Shown here: piece by piece, positions 7,741-17,076 of the stretch | Numbering within the stretch: position 1 is the first letter of the stretch | How the letters are laid out: each line of letters starts with the position of its first letter | NCBI GenBank assembly: GCA_016742175.1 | Contig: JACVCH010000006.1 | Span: 1 to 64,000, forward strand | Length of the DNA: 64,000 bases | Direction of reading: 5' to 3' | Source: Rhizobiaceae bacterium | GTDB taxonomy: Bacteria; Pseudomonadota; Alphaproteobacteria; Rhizobiales; Rhizobiaceae | Notes under the pieces: model-generated | Told to the model about the DNA's origin: nothing | The model's database searches: none | The model's input: the letters and a program-made list of their open reading frames with translations, nothing else | Program-made: the position numbers and the translations under genes

Positions 7741-8694
7741 TCAGTGCAGCGACTGCCTTCTGGCGTATCCGAAACGGCGTTCGCCGCGTGCAGACGCCTG
7801 CAGCGGAACGACGGTGGGCCGGGCGCCTTCCGGCTCACCCAACGCTCCCAAAGGACTCGGCTCGGAAGGCTCGGAACCGCCCTCCGTCGACTGTCCGCCG
7901 GACAGCATCCGACACCGTCGTCCGAGTTCTTCTTGGACGCGCCGTGAGAAACCTTCGCGGACCTGCCGCACGAATGCCGCGACGCCGTCGACCTCCAGAA
8001 GGTCGTCGATCTCCGACAGCCGGAAGACGCCGTGCTCGTGATCCGACATCTCGTCGGAGCCGTCGACGATCGCGGTCTCGATCTCGACCAGCAGCGACCC
8101 CTGGTTCTCCGCCACCCATTCCGGCGCGATGGCGGCGACCGCCAGCATCCGGAACCGCAGCCTGTCGATCTCCTGCGGTCGGTAGGAGCCCAGCGAGCGC
8201 TTGATGTCGAGGATCAGTCCGGAATGCTTCGCCCGATTGATGACGAAGAGATCGGGGCGATAGGTCTCGGTCGAATGCACCCTCGACGGAAACCGGATTC
8301 CCTTGATCTCGTCCGACGGCGTCCGTTTCAGCATCTCCTGAGCGGCCGGCACGATCGGCATCGGCTTTGTCGGAAGCAGCTTCAGTTCTGGATGTCGCTG
8401 GATCGCCTGTTCGATGCTCTGTTCCAGCAGCCTGCCTTCCTGCATCACCGCCGAGCGGCAGAAGCCGAACATCGATGCAAATTGGCCGAACGTGATGTCG
8501 TCCCTGACCTCTCCGGCGAGCGCCGCCTTCATCGCCTCGTCGACGAGCCTGTCCACGTTCGGCACGGCAGGAGCCGGGTGGACCGTGCCGCCAAGACTGC
8601 CTGCTCGAAACTGGCGTCGATAACCCGCAAGCCTCGCCGCCGATCCGCCGCGCGCCCCTTCCGGACGGTGCGGATACCATCTATCGATTCTCAT
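7741..8694 (-). CDS. Hypothetical protein with possible PD-(D/E)XK nuclease core
   Basis: A 317-residue protein, first in the operon with the AAA+ protease. Around residues 150-175 it has RPDLFVINRAKHSGLILDIKR: an aspartate followed by a hydrophobic strand carrying D-x-K, the spacing seen in PD-(D/E)XK nucleases. The C-terminal 60 residues are low complexity (GGSEPSEPSPLGALGEPEG). A weak AGAGG lies upstream of ATG 8694. A nuclease assignment is tentative because the flanking fold cannot be checked by eye. The operon would pair a nuclease-like protein with an unfoldase-protease. Confidence 0.62.
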   Translation of the reverse strand: MRIDRWYPHRPEGARGGSAARLAGYRRQFRAGSLGGTVHPAPAVPNVDRLVDEAMKAALAGEVRDDITFGQFASMFGFCRSAVMQEGRLLEQSIEQAIQRHPELKLLPTKPMPIVPAAQEMLKRTPSDEIKGIRFPSRVHSTETYRPDLFVINRAKHSGLILDIKRSLGSYRPQEIDRLRFRMLAVAAIAPEWVAENQGSLLVEIETAIVDGSDEMSDHEHGVFRLSEIDDLLEVDGVAAFVRQVREGFSRRVQEELGRRCRMLSGGQSTEGGSEPSEPSPLGALGEPEGARPTVVPLQASARGERRFGYARRQSLH

Positions 8695-9128
8695 AGCCCG
8701 ATTACCTCTACACAGGTGGTTGGGTCAGGCCTTCGTCAGGTGTTTCCAGCACCCGGCGGAGGCCGATTGCGTTCATGCCGTCGGCAGAACGCCCGCAACC
8801 GATCGGGATCTAGGGAAGATCTCAAGACGCCAGACGCCGGTATGGTTAATTTCGCCATGCGACTTCCACTGGCGTTCACCGCGCCAAGCTTTGATCCTTT
8901 GATTGACGTAAGCCTTGGCTTGGCAAAGACCAAGTGTTCCGCCGCTATTGCGCAATGAAACGAAATTGGTCCGCGACTTTTGATGATAGCCATATGGTAA
9001 AGATTCCCATGTTTCAGTATGTCCTGTCCTGGAGCGAAGCGTCATGGGGAGCGGAGGGTGCATTCACAAACATTGCTGAGGACTTGGATGTCCATGCTGG
9101 ATTGGCGCATTTCACGACGGCGCTTTCG
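8695..9128. other. Divergent intergenic region between two defence operons
   Basis: Separates the minus-strand protease operon from the plus-strand helicase operon and should hold both promoters. The helicase frame is open from 8934, so part of this may be coding if a more upstream start is used. No clear operator, hairpin or small gene was seen. Confidence 0.4.
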
Positions 9129-12100
9129 ATGAAGGCCTTCGATTTCGATCACCATCTCATCGAGAATTACGCCCATTTCTCAAGGTCGTTCAGTACGATC
9201 AAGGCTGCGGACCTGCGCGATGCAATCTCCCGGGAATACGATGGGGGCCGGTTCTGGCCCGATGCGCTCCTGTCGCTAAACCCACGCTACGAAGCCGGCC
9301 CGTCAGTAGATGGCCTTGTTGCTTCAGGCGATCTTGATCCCGCGACCGCTCAGGTGTTCCGCTTCGGATCGATGCCGCTCAGATTGCATGCGCATCAGGG
9401 ACAGGCGATCGCCAAGGCAAAGGCCGGCCAGAGTTATGTCGTGACCACGGGCACTGGATCGGGAAAGTCGCTCTGCTTCTTCATCCCGATCGTCGACGCC
9501 ATCATCAGGGCCCGCAAGGCCGGACATCCACCTCGGACACGCGCCATCATCGTCTATCCTATGAACGCGCTCGCCAACAGCCAGTTGAAGGAGATCGACA
9601 AGTTCGTCAGCCAGTCGGGGCTACCGGCTGACCTCAGGCCGACCATCCGGCGCTACACGGGACAGGAATCCCGGGAGGAACGCCAGGCAATTGCTATAAA
9701 TCCTCCGGATATTCTCCTCACCAACTTCATGATGGCCGAACTCCTGCTCACGCGTCAGGACGACACCGACGCACGTGTTATCGAGAATGCCAGAGGACTC
9801 GAGTTCATCGTCCTCGACGAACTTCACACCTACCGTGGCCGGCAGGGAGCAGATGTCGCAATTCTTGTCAGGCGGCTTCGAGACCGCTGTGCTCCGGACA
9901 AGGCACCGATTTGCATTGGTACGTCGGCGACGATGGCGAGTGAAGGAAGTGACGAGGTCCGGGCACAGGTGGTGGCGGATGTCGCCTCCAAGCTGTTTGG
10001 AGCCAGTGTTGGTCCGGATGCCGTTATCGACGAGTCCCTGCGACGCGCCACCGACGATACGCTCAAGCTCGAAACTGTCATCCCGCAGCTTCGCGCTATC
10101 ATCGAGAGCGACCTGCCCGGCGCCTTGACGGATGCAGACCTCACAAGGCATCCACTTGCCGTCTGGGTGGAACTCGCACTCGGCCTAGAAGACCGTCTCG
10201 TCCTGAAGCGTCGCAGGCCATTGCCGCTTGGCGCGGCAACCGAGATGCTATCGCAGGCCAGCGGCGTTGCTCCTGAAAGATGCAGGCAAACACTCGAACG
10301 TTTCCTGACGCGTGTGAGCCTGGCAGAACGGGATCGAGGAGGCAGCAGCGAGCATCCCTTCCTCGCCTTTAAGCTCCACCGCTTCATTTCCGGCGCGGGC
10401 GACGTTTTCACCACGCTGCGCTCGCGACCGCGCCGTGTTCTCCTCGACGGGCAGCTCGAAGATCCCGAAGCTCCGGGTGTGAGGCTCTATCCGACGCGCT
10501 TCTGCCGCCAGTGCGGGCAGGAGTATCACGTCGTGACGAAAACCGATCGGCCAGACGGCGTCTTCTTCCTGCCGCGCAATATCGACGACACACCGATCGA
10601 AGCAGACGATGATGCCGATATCGCAGGTTACCTGACGCCTATCGGCGAGGGCGATCCTGAGTATCGTTTTGACGGTACGGTCGAGTCCTACCCAGAGAGC
10701 TGGGTCGAGGAGCGTGGCGGAAACCTGAGGATCAGGTCGAACCGGTCCAAGCGGCTGCCGAGGCGCGTGCTTGTCGCGGACGACGGAACCTATGGCCAGA
10801 GCGGCGAGTCCTTCTGGTTCATTCCGGGTAAGTTCGCCTTCTGCACTTCCTGTCTCGACGAGACCCAGAGCGGAGCGCGTGAACGGACCAAGCTTGCCGG
10901 TCTCACCGCCGAAGGCAGGAGTTCGGCCACGACGCTGCTTGTTTCGAGTGCGCTGGAGTGGCTGAACAGGCCCGACAGCGCTGTAGACGAAACCAAGCGG
11001 AAGCTTCTGGGTTTCACAGACAACCGCCAGGATGCAGCTCTCCAGGCGGGGCATTTCAACGACTTCCTGTTTGTAAGCCTCCTTCGCGGCGCGATCCTGC
11101 GCGCAGTCATCGATGCTGGCCCGGAACGGCTGAGCGAGGACGAGTTCGGTCTTCGGATCGTCCGCGCGCTAGGCTTCACAGCCGCGAACAAAGAGGCCTG
11201 TATCCACTGGATGCTCGAACCGGAGGCAGGTACCGTCATCCGCAGCGACGCCGAACGCGCGCTGGCAAAGGTGCTGGCCCATCGCGTCTGGACCGATCTG
11301 CGCCGCGGCTGGCGGTTCACGAATCCGAGCCTATCGGTACTGAAGCTAATCGATGTCGATTTCGTCGGCCTCGACGATGTCGTAGCGGACCGCGAGCGGT
11401 TCATGGCCATTCTGCCCGAACTCGGAGCGATGGGTGTCGTGCAGCGTGCCGAACTGGTGCGTCGTCTGCTCATCATGATGCTTGAAGGCTTGGCCGTTGG
11501 CACTGAGGCGCTGGAGCTTGCAGTTCTCGATACAGTCGCCCAGAAGTCGCGCTCTCTTCTGCGCTCACCGTGGGCAATCGACCAGAAAGAAACCCCGCGC
11601 AGCCGGACGACATTGTTTTTGAAATCCCCGGGCAAGACGCTGGTCGGCCTTCGCGAGGAACAGACCATCCTACGCGCGGGCGCGAACTCGCGTATCGCCA
11701 GGGTGATCAACCGCAACAGTGTCCTTGGCCGCAAACTCGGCAGGGATGACTATCTGGCCTTCATGACGAGGCTTCTCGAATTCCTTACCGACGAGGGCCT
11801 GGTAACGCTGGTCGAAGCCGATGGCGATCTGCGCGGCTGGCGGATTTCTCCTTCGGCGGTCCGCCTCGTCGCAGGGGAAGCCGCCAAGCGCGGCGAAGCG
11901 ATCGGAAACCGCTATTTCCATGACCTCTATTGCGGCATCGCCGACCAACTGACGACAGGCGTATGCGCTTTCTTCGGCCTCGAAGGACGGGAACACACCG
12001 CGCAGGTCGCTCCGAGGCAGCGAGAGTGGCGGGAGTGGCGCTTCCGTTACGAAGCCGAGGACAAGCAGGCCATTGCCAGGGAGGAGTCGGAAATCAAGGC

Positions 12101-14303
12101 AAACGGCGAGTCGAACCAGTTCCTGCCGGCTCTATTCTGCTCTCCGACTATGGAACTCGGCGTCGATATTTCGGCGCTGAACGCGGTCTATCTTCGTAAT
12201 GTGCCGCCAACCCCAGCAAACTACGCCCAGCGCGCAGGACGGGCGGGTCGATCCGGGCAGGCAGCGGCGATCGTGACTTACTGCGCGGCCCAATCACCGC
12301 ATGACCAATACTTCTTCGAGCGGCGCGACGAGATGGTCTCCGGCGTGGTGCGGCCTCCAGCGCTGGACATCACCAATAAGGACCTGGTGACCTCCCATCT
12401 GCAGGCGGTCTGGCTGGCCGAGGCAGAACTCGCGCTGTCGCCGGACATTCCCGAGATCCTTGACCTGCAGAAGCCGGGTTTCCCGCTGAAGGCGGAAATC
12501 CGAGCCGTAACCGAGGCGCCCGGGCTTGTCGCTAAGGCACAGCCGCCGATGCGACGCATTCTCGCACAGATACTCGAATCGGTTGGCGGTAGTGCGCCGC
12601 AGTGGATGGGAGACCCGGACGACTTTGTCCGCGAGGTGGCGAGCCAGTCCCCGGCGGAACTCGACGGCGCTTTCGACCGCTGGCGCGAACTATACAATTC
12701 CGCGCGCTCCCAGCTGATCGAAGCCAACAAACAGTCCCAGATAACGGGCCTGTCCGGTTCGGATCGGCGCAAAGTCAAGGCCGCGCAGGCGCAGGCGATG
12801 GATCAGATCGCCATCCTGGAGCAGGGCGGCACAGCCAACGGGTCGGATTTCTACTCCTATCGCTACCTCGCGACGGAAGGGTTCCTGCCGGGCTATAATT
12901 TCCCCCGCCTGCCGCTCTATGCCTTCGTGCCGGGCGAGGGAAAATCCGGATCCTTTCTTCAGCGTGCGCGCTTTCTCGCGATTTCCGAGTTCGGCCCGCG
13001 CAGCCTCATTTATCACGAGGGACGCGCGTTCCGCGTCATGAAGGCCAAGCTGCCGCCCGAAACCCGGACACCCGACGGCCAGGAGCTCGCTACCCATGAC
13101 ATCACCATCTGCCCTAATTGCGGGGCGGCGCATGAAGGGGATCGGGACCGTTGCCATGCCTGCAACACGCATATGGCCGGAGAGATCCCGGTCAGGCGCA
13201 CATTGCGGATCGACAATGTCGAGGCGACGCCTGCTGAGCGGATAACCGCAAATGACGAAGAACGGGTCCGCCAGGGCTTTGACATCCAGACAGTGTTTTC
13301 ATGGCCTACGAAGAACGGTCGCATCGACACCACCGAGGCCGAATTCAGTATCGCGGATAGCCCGCTGCTTGCCATGCAGTATGCCAACAGTGCTGAGATC
13401 AGCCGCATCAACAAGGGACTGAAGCGGCGCACGGACAAGACCGTGCTCGGCTTCTTGATCGACCCGAGGACAGGATACTGGGCCAAGACGGAGGATGAGG
13501 ACCCGGAAGCTGATCTGCCGCCAGACGCTGCGCGACCGGTGCGCATCGTGCCTATTGTCCGCGATCACAAGAACGCGCTCTTGTTCCGCTTTCACGATCC
13601 GGAAACCTGGGAGCCGACGACGACAGCAACCGTCCAGCACGCATTGATGCGCGGCATTGAAGTCGAATACCAGCTCGAGGAAGGCGAGGTTCTCGGCGAG
13701 CCTTTGCCGCAAAGGGACAACCGTCGGGCAATCCTTGCCTATGAGGCGACCGAAGGCGGCGCAGGCGTCCTGAACCGCCTCGTCGAGGATTCGGGCGCGA
13801 TCAACCGTGTTGCCCGTCGGGCACTTGATCTCATGCATTTCGAGTGCATCGACGAAGCCATTTCTGCCGGCGACGCGACGCTTCTCAAGGATCGCGACGA
13901 AAAGGCATGCGTGCGTGGCTGCTACCGCTGCCTGCTTTCCTATTTCAATCAGCCGGACCACGAGATGATCGATCGCACCAGCGAGGAGGCCAAACAGTTC
14001 CTCGTTGACCTCGCCCGGGGTACGATCACCGTTGTGAGCGATCCAAGACCTGCCGCCACGACTCGGGATTGGCAAACTCTGTTTGCCCAGGCCGGTCTTC
14101 CGGTGCCGGATGGGAATGGTGTGACGCTGGCGGATACTTCGCTTCCCTTCGCATGGCGCACCCATTTCGTCGCTGCGACAGAACACGAGATTTCCACCGG
14201 GGTAACGGAGGCTGCCAACGCCAAGGGTTGGACACTGTTTCAGCTTCCAAATGCGCCCGACGTAGCACTTCCGGCGGGCCTTATTGCGATGTTAAAGGAA
14301 TGA
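9129..14303 (+). CDS. Large superfamily 2 helicase with C-terminal DUF1998 (DruE/YprA-MrfA-like)
   Basis: A predicted DNA helicase or translocase of about 1724 residues. Walker A TGTGSGKS lies near residue 107, a DELH box near 229, and the second RecA lobe with NYAQRAGRAGRSGQ near 1035. Three further cysteine pairs occur (CRQCG near 457, CTSC near 571, CPNCG...CHAC near 1330-1345). DUF1998 signatures YEATEGGAGVL and CVRGCYRCLLSYF occupy the end. DUF1998 helicases include Druantia DruE and DISARM DrmA/DrmB; here helicase and DUF1998 are in one chain, as in DruE. The start is uncertain: 9129 gives a natural N-terminus but no clear ribosome binding site, and the frame is open from 8934. First gene of a tight four-gene operon. 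Confidence 0.9.
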   Translation: MKAFDFDHHLIENYAHFSRSFSTIKAADLRDAISREYDGGRFWPDALLSLNPRYEAGPSVDGLVASGDLDPATAQVFRFGSMPLRLHAHQGQAIAKAKAGQSYVVTTGTGSGKSLCFFIPIVDAIIRARKAGHPPRTRAIIVYPMNALANSQLKEIDKFVSQSGLPADLRPTIRRYTGQESREERQAIAINPPDILLTNFMMAELLLTRQDDTDARVIENARGLEFIVLDELHTYRGRQGADVAILVRRLRDRCAPDKAPICIGTSATMASEGSDEVRAQVVADVASKLFGASVGPDAVIDESLRRATDDTLKLETVIPQLRAIIESDLPGALTDADLTRHPLAVWVELALGLEDRLVLKRRRPLPLGAATEMLSQASGVAPERCRQTLERFLTRVSLAERDRGGSSEHPFLAFKLHRFISGAGDVFTTLRSRPRRVLLDGQLEDPEAPGVRLYPTRFCRQCGQEYHVVTKTDRPDGVFFLPRNIDDTPIEADDDADIAGYLTPIGEGDPEYRFDGTVESYPESWVEERGGNLRIRSNRSKRLPRRVLVADDGTYGQSGESFWFIPGKFAFCTSCLDETQSGARERTKLAGLTAEGRSSATTLLVSSALEWLNRPDSAVDETKRKLLGFTDNRQDAALQAGHFNDFLFVSLLRGAILRAVIDAGPERLSEDEFGLRIVRALGFTAANKEACIHWMLEPEAGTVIRSDAERALAKVLAHRVWTDLRRGWRFTNPSLSVLKLIDVDFVGLDDVVADRERFMAILPELGAMGVVQRAELVRRLLIMMLEGLAVGTEALELAVLDTVAQKSRSLLRSPWAIDQKETPRSRTTLFLKSPGKTLVGLREEQTILRAGANSRIARVINRNSVLGRKLGRDDYLAFMTRLLEFLTDEGLVTLVEADGDLRGWRISPSAVRLVAGEAAKRGEAIGNRYFHDLYCGIADQLTTGVCAFFGLEGREHTAQVAPRQREWREWRFRYEAEDKQAIAREESEIKANGESNQFLPALFCSPTMELGVDISALNAVYLRNVPPTPANYAQRAGRAGRSGQAAAIVTYCAAQSPHDQYFFERRDEMVSGVVRPPALDITNKDLVTSHLQAVWLAEAELALSPDIPEILDLQKPGFPLKAEIRAVTEAPGLVAKAQPPMRRILAQILESVGGSAPQWMGDPDDFVREVASQSPAELDGAFDRWRELYNSARSQLIEANKQSQITGLSGSDRRKVKAAQAQAMDQIAILEQGGTANGSDFYSYRYLATEGFLPGYNFPRLPLYAFVPGEGKSGSFLQRARFLAISEFGPRSLIYHEGRAFRVMKAKLPPETRTPDGQELATHDITICPNCGAAHEGDRDRCHACNTHMAGEIPVRRTLRIDNVEATPAERITANDEERVRQGFDIQTVFSWPTKNGRIDTTEAEFSIADSPLLAMQYANSAEISRINKGLKRRTDKTVLGFLIDPRTGYWAKTEDEDPEADLPPDAARPVRIVPIVRDHKNALLFRFHDPETWEPTTTATVQHALMRGIEVEYQLEEGEVLGEPLPQRDNRRAILAYEATEGGAGVLNRLVEDSGAINRVARRALDLMHFECIDEAISAGDATLLKDRDEKACVRGCYRCLLSYFNQPDHEMIDRTSEEAKQFLVDLARGTITVVSDPRPAATTRDWQTLFAQAGLPVPDGNGVTLADTSLPFAWRTHFVAATEHEISTGVTEAANAKGWTLFQLPNAPDVALPAGLIAMLKE

Positions 14304-14307
14304 CCTG

Positions 14308-17073
14308 ATGACCCTGTCGTTTTCGCCCGGGGATCTCGTGCGGGCGCGTGGTCGGGAATGGGTCGCTCTCCCAGCGCCGCGCACTGGTCTGCTGGCCTTG
14401 CGGCCTCTTTCCGCCAGCGAGGCCGACGTAGTCCTGCTTGATCCCAGGTTCGAGATCGATCCGGTCGCTACCGCTCGTTTCGATCTGCCCGAGAAGGCCG
14501 TTCCGACGGTTCAGTCGAAAGCTGCCCTTCTTGCTGACGCGCTCAGGCTGACGCTGCGACGCGGAGCAGGCCCCTTCCGCTCTGCCGCGCAGCTCGCCTT
14601 TGAACCCCGGACCTACCAGCTCGTACCGCTGCTGATGGCGCTGCGTCTGCAGGTACCGCGTCTGCTCATTGCGGACGACGTGGGGATCGGCAAGACGATC
14701 GAGGCTAGCTTGATCCTCAGGGAACTGATGGATCGCGGCGAGGTCGACGCGTTCTCCGTGCTGTGTCCCCCGCATCTTGTCGACCAGTGGACGATCGAAC
14801 TGAAATCCCGTTTCGGGATCGACGCCGTTGCTGTCACGTCCGGATCGGCGGCGCGTCTCGAGCGCGGTCTGCCGCTGGCGCAGACGCTCTTCGACGCGTT
14901 TCCCTACACGGTGGTCAGCCTCGACTACATCAAAGCCGAGAAGCGAAGGGAAGGATTCGCGCGCGCCTGCCCCGACTTCGTCATCGTCGACGAAGCCCAT
15001 GCCTGCGTGGGCACCCACAAGGGCAAGCAGCAGCGTTTCGAACTCCTGCAAGGACTCGCACGCGACCAGGAAAGGCGGCTGATCCTACTTACCGCCACAC
15101 CCCATTCAGGAGACGAGGAGGCTTTCGCGCGACTCCTGTCGCTGGTTGATCCGGAATTCGGATCCCTGAACTTCGAGGACGCTCGTTATCGTGAGCGGCT
15201 GGCCCGGCATTTCGTTCAGCGGCGTCGGATCGACCTCGTCTCGGGAGAGTGGCACGAGGAACGTGCCTTTCCCCGACACGAAACCACCGAGGTGCCCTAC
15301 GCCTTGTCAAAGGCGCATCTCGATTTCCAGGAGGCAGTCCTCGACTATTGCCTCGGCGTCGTTTCGCGTGCGGGAACGGGGCAGCGCGAGCGCCGCTTGG
15401 CCTTCTGGGGCACTCTGGCCCTGATGCGCTGCGTCGGTTCCTCGCCCGCTGCCGCGCTGAGCGCACTCCGAAATCGCATGTCGAACGAGGCCGACCGGCT
15501 CGAACCGCAGATCTATGACGAGAACGGGGACGATGAGGACGCCGTCGACATCGAGCCGAGCACTGTGTTCGAGGGCGACCCTGCCCTTGTCGGCCTCATT
15601 GCCCACGCCGAACGGCTGGTGACGGATTCCGACCCGAAACTCGACGCCCTGATCAGCATCCTGGGGCCCCTGTTGAAGAAGGGCGCGAATCCTGTCGTCT
15701 TCTGCCGCTATCTCGCCACCGCCGAGCACGTCCGAGACGGTCTGCGAAAGGCATTCCCGAAGCTGAACATCGAAGCCGTCACTGGTGTGCTCACGCCGGA
15801 CGAACGACGCGACCGGGTCGCAGACATGGCGGTGGAGGAGGACGAGAAGGACGTACAGCGACTCCTGGTTGCTACCGACTGCCTCTCGGAAGGCATCAAC
15901 CTTCAGCAGCTATTCGACACCGTCGTTCATTACGACCTGTCGTGGAATCCTACCCGGCATCAGCAGCGGGAAGGCCGCGTGGACCGTTTCGGCCAGCCTG
16001 CCGAACTCGTCCGCTCGGTTATGATGTTCTCGCCGGACAGCGCCATCGACGGCGCCGTCCTTGATGTGATCCTGCGCAAGGCCGAGGAAATCCGGAAGGC
16101 GACCGGCGTAACAGTTCCCCTTCCCGAAGAACGGGGTCCGGTGACCGACGCGCTGATGGCCTCGATGATGCTGCGGCGCGGAGTTTCGAAGCAGCTAGCG
16201 CTCGACCTGCGTCTCGATGACGGTGCTCGACTGGTCGAGACACGCTGGCGCGACGTGGCGGAGAAGGAGAAGCGCTCCCGGGCCAGGTTCGCCCAGAACG
16301 CCGTGAAGCCGCAAGAAGTGGCCCCTGAATGGGAAAAGGCGACGAAATTCCTTGGCTCGCCGGAAGCCGCCAGGGCTTTCGTCGAGCGCGCCATGGCGCG
16401 CTTCGGCGTGCCGCTCGAGCCACGGAAATCCCTGGTCCTGGCCCATGTACATGCATTGGAAGGCGGCCTTCGCGAACGCTTGGAGCAGCGCGGCATGTCC
16501 GGCTCCGTGCGGTTTGCCCTGTCGGAGCCCGCACCGTCCGGAACGTCGCTTCTCACTCGAACACATCCCCTGACGGCGACCCTTGCGGAATCCTTGGTCG
16601 AAGCCTCGCTCGATCCGGAAAGCCTGACCGGCCTCGGCATCGGCCGCGTCGGAGCGTGGCCGACGCCTGCCGTCGAGCGCGTGACTCGCATCGCCCTCCT
16701 GCGGATTCGCTACAAGCTGACCATCCATGCCCGCAAAGAGCGGCTGCTGCTAGCTGAAGAAGCCGGCCTCGTCGCCTTCCACGACGACCGCGTCACGTGC
16801 TCGGGCGATGATGCGCGCACGCTCCTCGACACACCTGCCGCCGCCGATCTTGCGCCTGCCGCGCGGGATCGTTTTGTCGGACGAGCGCAAGTTGATCTGC
16901 CACGACTCCTGGGAGGGCCGATTGCCGATTTCGTGAGGGTCCGCGCAGACGAACTTGCAGAAGATCATGCCAGGTTGAGGGCGGCGGCAGGTTCAGCGTC
17001 GCGCGTCACCGTCGAGGGCGTTCAGCCGGCCGATGTCATCGGCCTCTTCATCCTCGTGCCAAGCGAGGCCTGA
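14308..17073 (+). CDS. SNF2-family helicase (DrmD/HepA-like)
   Basis: A 921-residue double-stranded DNA translocase of the RapA/HepA branch, beginning four bases after the preceding stop with AAGGA upstream. After an N-terminal barrel-like region (FSPGDLVRARGREWV), the motor has Walker A DDVGIGKT (about residues 125-132), DEAH (about 229) with the following TATPHSGDEE, and motif VI RHQQREGRVDRFGQ (about 551-564). The C-terminal 350 residues are unassigned. DISARM class 1 contains an SNF2-like helicase (DrmD) next to an adenine methylase, the same adjacency as here, which is why I call it DrmD-like. Confidence 0.9.
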   Translation: MTLSFSPGDLVRARGREWVALPAPRTGLLALRPLSASEADVVLLDPRFEIDPVATARFDLPEKAVPTVQSKAALLADALRLTLRRGAGPFRSAAQLAFEPRTYQLVPLLMALRLQVPRLLIADDVGIGKTIEASLILRELMDRGEVDAFSVLCPPHLVDQWTIELKSRFGIDAVAVTSGSAARLERGLPLAQTLFDAFPYTVVSLDYIKAEKRREGFARACPDFVIVDEAHACVGTHKGKQQRFELLQGLARDQERRLILLTATPHSGDEEAFARLLSLVDPEFGSLNFEDARYRERLARHFVQRRRIDLVSGEWHEERAFPRHETTEVPYALSKAHLDFQEAVLDYCLGVVSRAGTGQRERRLAFWGTLALMRCVGSSPAAALSALRNRMSNEADRLEPQIYDENGDDEDAVDIEPSTVFEGDPALVGLIAHAERLVTDSDPKLDALISILGPLLKKGANPVVFCRYLATAEHVRDGLRKAFPKLNIEAVTGVLTPDERRDRVADMAVEEDEKDVQRLLVATDCLSEGINLQQLFDTVVHYDLSWNPTRHQQREGRVDRFGQPAELVRSVMMFSPDSAIDGAVLDVILRKAEEIRKATGVTVPLPEERGPVTDALMASMMLRRGVSKQLALDLRLDDGARLVETRWRDVAEKEKRSRARFAQNAVKPQEVAPEWEKATKFLGSPEAARAFVERAMARFGVPLEPRKSLVLAHVHALEGGLRERLEQRGMSGSVRFALSEPAPSGTSLLTRTHPLTATLAESLVEASLDPESLTGLGIGRVGAWPTPAVERVTRIALLRIRYKLTIHARKERLLLAEEAGLVAFHDDRVTCSGDDARTLLDTPAAADLAPAARDRFVGRAQVDLPRLLGGPIADFVRVRADELAEDHARLRAAAGSASRVTVEGVQPADVIGLFILVPSEA

Positions 17074-17076
17074 TCG

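Noticed and set aside
7272-7838. Longer minus-strand frame overlapping the small protein at 7181-7642.
   Set aside because: Arg/Pro-rich composition typical of a shadow frame; the other frame has a ribosome site and is coupled to the protease gene.
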